Shown here piece after piece: positions 53,692 to 62,800 of a stretch of 64,000 nt of DNA; within the stretch, counting starts at the first letter, position 1, and every line of letters begins with the position of its first letter. This stretch comes from Neorhodopirellula pilleata (lineage in GTDB: Bacteria > Planctomycetota > Planctomycetia > Pirellulales > Pirellulaceae). A program made the position numbers and the translations under genes. The stretch covers positions 361,502 to 425,501 of the forward strand of contig NZ_SJPM01000001.1 of assembly GCF_007859915.1 (NCBI RefSeq). Direction: 5' to 3'. The notes beneath the pieces were generated by a model, which did no database searches, had not been told where the DNA came from, and saw nothing but the letters and a program-made list of their open reading frames with translations.

Positions 53692-56600
53692 AACGCACCC
53701 TCCACCCAATCGTCCGATTGTTCCGCTCGTGGTCCCGCTTCGGCGATCTGTTGAAGGATTCGGTCCAAGAACGTTTCTAAGCTGATCGCCTCGAAGAACA
53801 TCTCCAAAGGAATTTCGATCTGGAACTGGCTTTGCATTTCATCTCTCAATTCGAACGCCATCAAACTATCCAACCCCAATGCGTCCAATGATTTTTTCAG
53901 AGGAACCTCGTTGAGTTCCAAGCCCATGATGCTCGCAATTCGGTGATGCAGGAACTCGCGTAACAAGTCGGGGTCTTCACGTACCTCATCCAGATCCGCC
54001 TCCAGAACCGAAGCGTCGCTGGTTCGAATTTGAATCGGCTTGAGATGCATCGCTTCGATGCGAGCGACCGCTTGATCGTTTTCGTCTTGAATGATCAGAC
54101 CGATTGACAGTTCGTCGTCTTGATTGATGTCGCCATCGACCGCTGCCCTGCGTGTCGCAACGACGGTCAGGATCTCATGGTCGGCCGGTTCGCGACAAAA
54201 CTCAATGGAATCAAATCCGACCGGTACCCAAGTACGATCGACATCAGGAATCACCGAGGCGGCGACTTGAAAACAAGAATCCATCCACGCCGGATGGAAG
54301 CGATAGCCGTTGGCGTCGACGGCATCGGGAAGACACGCTTCACCCCAACATACATTCCCATCGGCGGACGCGGTGCGATTCCGCAATCCGGCAAATGCGG
54401 GGCCGTAATCGAGTCCATGATGACGCATCGATGCGTAGTGTTCGGTGGCATGAACGGGGACGCCATCGCACTGATCCATCAAAGTCTGCGTTGTCAGAAT
54501 CGGAGCGTCGACGTGGCGTTGACTCAACACTTGAGGCGTCGGCGACTGAAAGTCGCCACCACGGATTCTTCCTGCGATACCCACTTCCGCCTGGGCGACC
54601 TTGGTCCAGCCCGATCCGTCCCGCATCGCAATGCGAACTCGACGGCATCCGGATGCCTCTTCGTCGACCGGCGCAACAATGATCTGCACGGTGCACGCCT
54701 GGTTCTTTCTCACTACAATCGGGCGGAGCAAACGCATCGATTCGATCGTGCATTTGGGCTCGCCCACCGATGCCATTGCCGCGAGTGTCAGTTCAACCAT
54801 CCCGGCGGCGGGAAATAAAATGTTCCCGCGAACGACGTGGTCCCCGAGATATTCCAAACGATTCAGTTCGACCTCGAAGATCGTTTCATCGCCTGCGGTA
54901 TCCAACTTTCGATCGAGCATCGGGTGGTCCGCCAGGATCCCAAGCGAGGCGTCTTTCGTTGTCCTGATTGCCGAACTGGATGCGGGCAGTTTGACCGGCA
55001 GCTCGTCCATCCAACGTTGAGTTCGCTGGAACGGGTAGGTCGGCAAATCAATCCTTTTCGAGGTCGGTTCAAACACAGAAGCCCAATCGATCGTGTCACC
55101 TCGCATGAATGCATCGGCCAGAGCCGACAACGTCGGGCTGGTGACACTGATGAGCGAACCTCGGGACGTCGGCATGGAGATTTCCGGCATGCTCGTTTGT
55201 CCGCTGGCAAATGCGTTCAATTTCATGACCAAGTCAGTGGTGGACTCGACCACGAATGCGACCCTATGTTCAAACACTTCGCGGGTCGTGGCGGCTGAAT
55301 AACAGATATCCACCAATCGTTCGGGTACGCGCGAAAACTTGTCCGCAAACCTCTGGGCGTACTCCCGCAGGGCTTTGGGTGATTTAGCCGACAACACGAA
55401 CAGACTTTCCGGGGAGGTTTCTGAATCGTGTTTGACGAATTCGCCCGAAATGGTGTCCGGACGTGTCGCACCTGGAGATAGCGGATTGGAAACCGGAGCG
55501 TCCGACAAGATCACATGTGCGTTGCTTCCGCCGAACCCGAACGAACTGACGCCGGCGACTCGCATCTTGGACGACCATCGTTGAGCGTGGGTCGTGATCT
55601 CGACCGGCCATTGCCAATCGATGGAGGGACTGGGGGCGTCGCAGTGCAGATGCGCGGGAATCGCGTTGTGTTTGATCGACAGGACGACTTTCAGGACACC
55701 GGCGATTCCCGCCGCACCTTCGAGATGGCCCATGTTGGTTTTCACCGAGCCAATCTTGAGTGGTTGATCGGGGCGGCGAGAGTTTGCAAAAACTTGCCGC
55801 AGCGCATCGACTTCAACCGGATCGCCGAGCGGCGTGCCGGTTCCGTGTGCCTCGATGTAATCGATTTGGTCGGGGGTCAACGAGGCGTCATTGATCGCTT
55901 CGCGGATGACGGCCTGTTGGGCATTGCCGTTGGGTGCGGTCAGCCCCACGCTGCGACCGTCTTGATTGACCGCTGTGCCGCGGACGACACAGTGGATCGT
56001 GTCTCCGTCACGGACCGCGTCTCGCAATCGTTTCAACAAAACGGCACCGCAACCTTCGCCGCGAACAAATCCATCAGCGTTGGAAGAAAACGTGTGGCAC
56101 CGTCCGGTCGAAGATAACATTCCCGCTTGCGAGAAACTGATGCTCAATTCCGGTGCAAGGATGACATTGACGCCCATCGCGATCGCCATGTCGCAATCGC
56201 CATAACGCAAACTACGCGTTGCCAAATGCAAGGCGGTTAATGAGGACGAGCACGCCGTGTCGATCGCGACGCTAGGGCCACGCCAGTCCATCACATAGCT
56301 CAACCGACCTGCTGCCGCACCATGTGCATTGCCTGTGCTCAAGTAAGTATCGATCGAACTGAAGTCGCGACGATTTAGTCGATACAGGTAGTCGTTGCTG
56401 CAGATCCCGACAAACGCACCGATGCGTTGGCCTCGACTTTTGGCAGGGACGATTCCGGCATTCTCGAATGTTTCCCAAGCAATTTCCAACAGCAGACGTT
56501 GTTGAGGATCCAGCGTCGCCGCTTCGCGTCCGGTGATGCCGAAGAACCCGGCATCGAATTGGTCGATCGCATCCAACCAACCGGTTCGATTTGCCGTGAT

Positions 56601-56870
56601 CCGTCCGGGTTGTTTTTCATGTTCGGCTTGCAAACTTTCGTCCCAACGGTCGCCGGACGCCGTTTCAACGGATCGGCCTTGATGAAGCAGATCCCAGTAC
56701 TCATCCGGATTGGCCGCTCCGGGGAATCGACATCCCATCCCGATGACCGCCAACGGTTCACTCAACCGCTCGTGAACCCGCTGCATCCCCGCCTTGGTCT
56801 TACGGAGCGTTTCGAGAACGTTGTTGATATCGATCGAACGCGAGTCGTCAGGCGGCGGCAATTGAATCAA
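53688..56870 (-). CDS. Type I PKS module KS - DH - ACP lacking an acyltransferase
   Basis: 1060 residues. The start is TTG at 56870, fixed by GGGGAG seven bases upstream and a four-base overlap (TTGA) with the stop of the larger PKS. An N-terminal helix (INNVLETLRKTKAGMQRVHERL) is a likely docking element. The KS (about 40-460) keeps DTACSSS, EAHGTGTPLGDPVE and NMGHLEGAAG. The KS-AT linker (LFVLSAKSPKALREYAQRFAD) is followed directly by the post-AT linker (DLPTYPFQRTQRWM): no GHSxG, no AT. A DH (about 650-920) has HVVRGNILFPAAG and HPAWMDSCFQ. The ACP (about 960-1035) has GLDSLMAFEL. No KR is present, so the DH would need a hydroxyl made elsewhere. The malonyl unit must come from a trans or neighbouring AT. 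Confidence 0.93.
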   Translation of the reverse strand: MIQLPPPDDSRSIDINNVLETLRKTKAGMQRVHERLSEPLAVIGMGCRFPGAANPDEYWDLLHQGRSVETASGDRWDESLQAEHEKQPGRITANRTGWLDAIDQFDAGFFGITGREAATLDPQQRLLLEIAWETFENAGIVPAKSRGQRIGAFVGICSNDYLYRLNRRDFSSIDTYLSTGNAHGAAAGRLSYVMDWRGPSVAIDTACSSSLTALHLATRSLRYGDCDMAIAMGVNVILAPELSISFSQAGMLSSTGRCHTFSSNADGFVRGEGCGAVLLKRLRDAVRDGDTIHCVVRGTAVNQDGRSVGLTAPNGNAQQAVIREAINDASLTPDQIDYIEAHGTGTPLGDPVEVDALRQVFANSRRPDQPLKIGSVKTNMGHLEGAAGIAGVLKVVLSIKHNAIPAHLHCDAPSPSIDWQWPVEITTHAQRWSSKMRVAGVSSFGFGGSNAHVILSDAPVSNPLSPGATRPDTISGEFVKHDSETSPESLFVLSAKSPKALREYAQRFADKFSRVPERLVDICYSAATTREVFEHRVAFVVESTTDLVMKLNAFASGQTSMPEISMPTSRGSLISVTSPTLSALADAFMRGDTIDWASVFEPTSKRIDLPTYPFQRTQRWMDELPVKLPASSSAIRTTKDASLGILADHPMLDRKLDTAGDETIFEVELNRLEYLGDHVVRGNILFPAAGMVELTLAAMASVGEPKCTIESMRLLRPIVVRKNQACTVQIIVAPVDEEASGCRRVRIAMRDGSGWTKVAQAEVGIAGRIRGGDFQSPTPQVLSQRHVDAPILTTQTLMDQCDGVPVHATEHYASMRHHGLDYGPAFAGLRNRTASADGNVCWGEACLPDAVDANGYRFHPAWMDSCFQVAASVIPDVDRTWVPVGFDSIEFCREPADHEILTVVATRRAAVDGDINQDDELSIGLIIQDENDQAVARIEAMHLKPIQIRTSDASVLEADLDEVREDPDLLREFLHHRIASIMGLELNEVPLKKSLDALGLDSLMAFELRDEMQSQFQIEIPLEMFFEAISLETFLDRILQQIAEAGPRAEQSDDWVEGAL

Positions 56871-59800
56871 GATTCGGCTCCCCAGGTTTCGAATTGGTCG
56901 GTCAGATCGCCGATCTCTCGTAGCAAATCAGTGACTTCGTCGCGGTCGACGCCATCGGCGACCGAATCGGCTTGGATCTCGTTCATCTTCAGTGGTACAT
57001 CTTCAAACGCCTCGGCCAGCGGACGCGAATTGTCCGATGGATCGTTCAATAGTTCGACGAGCCGTCCGGCCAAGGACCGCACGTCAGGGAAATTGAACAG
57101 CTCCACCGTGCTCATTCGAACGCCGAGCGTCGACTGCAAGTGATTGACCAGCTCCAACGACGTCAGCGAGTCCATCCCGAGGTCAAACAGCGGACTGTCG
57201 ATGGGAACCGACTCGGCCGAAGGCATCGCCAGAGCCCCTGCAATGGCTTCGGTTAGGTGGTTCATCACCCGTTCGGCCTGCTCTTCTTGAGAATAGTCTG
57301 AGAAATTGCCTATCCAGCAAAGTTTTTCTTCGCGGAACGACCGGAATAATTCGGTTCTTTCGGAAAGTCCGGCGAACAGCGGGTCAGCCTTGAGGTGTTC
57401 AGGCAATTGCTCGATGAGCAACTTTCCGGCCGCGATCCTTGCCGGCACAGTTAATTGATGAGCGACATCGCCTTGGGTTGCCCCCAAGATTTGCTCCAAT
57501 AGTTCGGCTCCTTCGTCGGGCATCAACATCCCGATCCCGGCGAGATCGCCTTTGCCGAGCCGATCTCGCTTGGCCGCCGATCCCACCCGAGCCCAAGGTC
57601 CCCAACCGATCGAAACGGCGGGTAGCCCGGCACGCCGTCGATGATCGGCCAAGGCGTCTAAGAACGCGTTCGCGGTGGCGTGGTTGGCTTGACCCGGTGA
57701 TCCCAACCATCCCGACATGGACGAAAACAGCACGAACGAATCGATCGGATCGTCCAAGGTCGCTCGATGTAGATTCCATCCGCCCTTGGCTTTGGGATCC
57801 AAAACGGTTTGGAACAATTCCGTCGATTGCTCCGAGATCACGGAATCCTGCAAAACGCCCGCAAGGTGATAGACCGCCGTGATCGGACGCCCTTCGCTTC
57901 GGATTCGATCGAGCGTGGATTCAACCGAGTCCAATTGATCGATCGCCAACACCTCGACACGAACACGGGCACCGGCGCGATTCCAATCCTGCAGAATCGT
58001 CGCTTCCCGATCCGTCGGTTCTCGGCGGGTTAGCAACACGATGTCGTGAACACCACGCCGAACAAGCACGTCGCACGTCAGTAATCCCAAGCCACCTAAA
58101 CCGCCGGAGATCAAATGGACGCCCGACGACGGTGCCGTGGCCGATTGTTCGGATACGTCATCACAGCGAACAATGGGCTTGCCCACGTTCAGCCCTTCCA
58201 TCATCCAAGCGAACGCTTCCTCAGCATGATCGAGAGTGAACAACCGAGACGGAAGAGGATGGATCTCTTGGTCCGCTATCCGCTTCAATAAATCTTCCAA
58301 GCGACAGCGGATCGATCCCGGATGTGAGGCCAACGTTTGCGACAAGTCCAATGTGGAATAATGAATGTCGGGTCGGTTGGATTGAATTCGCCGAGTCAAG
58401 GTTTCGTTGGATAACGCGATATCGACGTAACGACCCTGAGGGGCAAGGCAACGCAAATTTTCGTCGACAAAGTCTTCTCCCAGCGAGTTCAAGACCACGT
58501 CCACGCCCCGACCACCGGTGAGACTCAAGATCGCGTCGGCGTAACCCAAATCTCTCGAATCGAATACGTGTTCCAGGCCGCCTGCGATCAAGAAATCGTG
58601 TTTCGACCGACTCGCCGTGGCGTACACGTTCGCACCGAGTGATCTGGCGATCTGGACGGCAGCCATGCCCACGCCGCCTGCCGCCGAATGGATCAATACG
58701 GATTGCCCGGCACTTAACTGGGCGATCGATTCGAGCGATTCCGACGCGGTCAAGAAGGCCACCGGCAAGGACGCCAAACCGACTTCGTCGATCCCTTCGC
58801 CGATCGGGCAAACCGAATCGACAGGCAATGTGACAAAATCAGCCAACGTATCCGGTGTGATCGCGACGACATGATCACCGACCGCAAACTCATCGATCCC
58901 TTCGCCAACCGACGCGACCACGCCGACGCATTCGGCACCCAGGGGCGGATTGCCGGGATAACTCCCCAACACATTCAAGACATCCCGAAAGTTCAATCCC
59001 GCGTAACGAATGCGTATTTCGATTTCACCCGTTTGCGGTTTGCGCCGTGGTTTCGCTTTGATCGTTAAACCGTCCAACGATCCACGCCGACGAATCGACA
59101 ACTCGCGGCCTACCTTGTCGCTGATCCGAATAGGAAGATCGATTCGAGTTAGCTCGCGAACCCGACGGCCATGGATGTCGAGGCGTACTTCGCTACGGTC
59201 CGCAGCCGTGCCGACCAACTCATCGCACAACATCGCAAGAGCGTCATTCGAATCACCGTCAACAGCAACATCAATGCTCCGGCATCGCCATTGAGGATGC
59301 TCTAAGGTAGCCGTTCGCCAAAATCCGGACAGCGCATCGCTGATCATGCTCGAATCGCACCGCCGGGTGACCCAGTCGATTTGCATGTCGGGTCGACCAG
59401 ACGGCAAAGACTCGGACCAGTTCTCGATCGTTTGCAATGTATCGAGGACGCACCGGCTGACAACCATCAGCCCGTCCGCCGGCGAATCAAACGCCGTGTC
59501 ATCGATCTCCAGCATTAGCACCCAGTGGGTCGGACGCGAACGATCGCAGACCGCTTGGACCTGTTCGACGATCCGATCAGACGAAGTGACAGCCGGACGA
59601 GTGAACTCCACCGCGTCGATCATGGCAATCGCGTCGGAGTGGTGTTCATTGAGTTGTTGGATCAGTTGACGTTGACAATCACCGGTGCCGATTCCGACGA
59701 ACCCGACCCGGCTTTCGGGTTGATTCTTGTCTTGTTGACGATGGGAACAAATCAAATGACTCGGTGAGGGCTGTTTTTCGTTGTCGACCGGGTCGATAAA

Positions 59801-62800
59801 ACACGTGCCCTCGAAACCCGTGTTGCTCAGCAGTGATCGCCAACCATCGCACGACAACAAGGGGTAATCCGCACGCACGTCGGCGTCCGTGAATCGCCAC
59901 CATCCATCGGTCAAACCGAATGTCAAATCCATCCATCGAGCCGGACGGGTGCCTTCGAGTACGATCAGACTGCCTCGCGGCGATAGCATCCGGGCGATAT
60001 TTTGTAACGTCGTCGTCATGTCCGCCGTCGCGTGCAGCACGTTCGCGGCGATCACCAAGTCGTAGGTACCCAATCGAGAATCAAATCCCTGGGTGGCGGG
60101 ATCGTTTTCAATGTTGAGAACTTGATAGTTCACAAATCCGAATTCTTGGAATTGCTCTTTCGCCGCGATGAAGAAACCGGGCGCGATGTCGGTGAAATCA
60201 TAGCGGCATCGATCCGGCGGCAAACAAGGCAACACGGATGCGGTCGTCGATCCCGTCCCCGCTCCGATCTCGAGAATCCGCATTCCGCGTCCGGGCGGCA
60301 AGGCATCTACCATGCGTTGCACCGAAGTCGCCGCTAAATGATTCAGCCGTCGACCGCCGATCGAATCACGATAAACATGGGCGACGGTCGCTTGTCCGTC
60401 GCTCGGAAACAACAACGGCAAGGGATCCTTTCCCGTCCGCATGATCTCAGCCACTGACGCGGCGCATCGATCGAGCAAGACGAACTCGTTCTGGCCAGCG
60501 ATCCGAGGCATTTCGGCGACCGTGGAAGTCGGAACGGCCTGGATCGTCCAACGCGTTTCGTCCGAATCGTGATCGGCATCGTCACGTCGTTGAGCGTCCC
60601 GCGTCAGCCATCTTTCCTCCGCCGCGATGGCGAGTATCCGATGTAGCAACCGTCCATGGGCGCGCAAGACGCCGGCCTGCGCGGAGAACTCGGATGTGGT
60701 GAAGGACCGACCAATCTCCCAACGTAGTCCCAATTCACTCAAAATATCGGCGACCCAACGACCGGCGAGGGCTTCGAGTGCGTTGCTGATCGTTAGCACG
60801 CCATGGTCCGCCTCAGGCATGCCGATGTACCAATCGACGTCGTTCAACTTGGGCGTGGGGCGATTCGCCGGTTCGGTCAAACGAATGCGGGGAACGAAGG
60901 TATCTTGGAACAGGCAATGTTGCGTATCGATCGGTGTGGTGGCTTGAACTTTCAAACCGACGATGTGGATTAAGACGCGATCGGACGACTCGCCGCTGAT
61001 CCAGATTTCCGCCGTCGCGGACTCGTCGTCCTGCTCGAGAAGACTCGCCTGTACGTGAAGACGCCCGCTGAAATTGGACTCAACATCCGATGCGAATTCG
61101 ATCCGTTGGGCACCGACCGGAACCCACGTTCGCGATCCCCACTGGTATCCTGCTGCGGCGATCGTCTGCAACGCACTGTCGAACAATCCGATACGATCGG
61201 TGTCGTCGGGACTTGCCGGCGCGATCACCGCGTCGACCCATTTGCCGGTCGCGCGAATCTGTTCGATACAGCGATACGACGGACCGTACTGCAAGCCGGC
61301 GTCGGCAAGTTGTCGGTAGTGTGTCGCGACGCACTGTGATTGCAATTGTCCGATCCGCGTTGCCGGCAAGGGCATCGACGGCATCTGGACAACAGAATCT
61401 TCCGATCGCACTCGCCAATCCGCATGGCGTTGCCAGCCGTTTTCGTGACGTACCGACCACTGGCCCGAACGCTGGTTCGCGTCCCCAGGTTTCAGACTCA
61501 GTTGGCTCGTTTTGGATTCGCCGGGCGACAAGACGAGCGATCGTTCGATTCGAACATTTTCCAACACCACTGGAGCCGTTGGAATTGAGCTTTTGGCCTG
61601 TTCTTGACCGGCCCGGCAAGCCCACCAAAAAATTCCCGCAGCGGGGAACACGATCGAAGACATCACTTGATGATCGATGAAATCGTCCGCCATCAAGACA
61701 TTTTGGTAGACGACATCGTCGCCCGCTAGGTCCAAGCGAGTCCCTGGTGAATCGGTGCCACGGTGTGATTCGTAGGGAACTGCCGGCGGCGAAATTTGCA
61801 ACCCGGGCGCAGAAGCTGGTTCTTCGGAGGACGGCGTGATCCAGTGGCGTGAGCGATCAAAGCAATAGGTCGGCAAACTGATCATTGGTGCTGGTGCTCC
61901 TAACGCCAGCCGCCAATCGATCTCCGCACCATGCAAGTATAACTTGGCGAGCGTCGCCCCGTGATTCGTTCCTGAGTCTGGATGATCGATGATGCCGGGC
62001 AACACGTCCAAGCCAAGTTTGGACGCGCGGGCCAACCCAGACAAGGTCGAGCCGGCTCCGATTTCCAGGCCGATCGTTGTGTCGTCCGACTTGCCAGCCT
62101 TATCGGCGGAGAGTGTTTTCAACGCCGAATCAAAACGAACCGTGTTTCGCAAATTACCACGCCAGTAAGCCGGTGTGGCCACTTCATCGCCCACCGGCAG
62201 ACCTGTTTGCGACGAAATCATCGGTCGAGTCGGCGGACGCATTGGTATCGTTGCCGCGTAGGCTTCGAACTCGTCGAGCATCGGATCGATCAAGCGACTG
62301 TGGAATCCGTGTGTCGTCGCCATCGGTCGGGTCGTGATCCCCCGGTCGTTTAATACGACGGTTAAACGCTCGAGGGTTTCCGGCAGTGCCGCGATCAATG
62401 TTTGACGAGGACCGTTGACGACCGCGATATCCCAATCTTCGGTTCGACCTTGGCTTGCCTCTTCCAGTGCGGCTTGTGTATCGGCTTCACTTGCGAAAAC
62501 CGCCAACATGCCGCCACGTTGTTGGATCGCTCCGGCAAGTCGGCTGCGGGTGTCGACTAACTTCAAGCCGTCTTCGAATTCGAACACGCCCGCGATCGTG
62601 GCCGCCGCGTATTCGCCCAAACTGTGGCCGACGACTCGGTGTGTTTCGATGCCGAGCTTTTGCCAAAACCGTGCGGTGGCAACCTGAATGGTATAGATCG
62701 CCGGTTGAATTTGGACATCGGACCAACCGTTGGCATCACCCCACACGCGAGATTTCAAATCATCGCCGGTAACGCGTTGATAGGACCTGGCGGCTTCATC

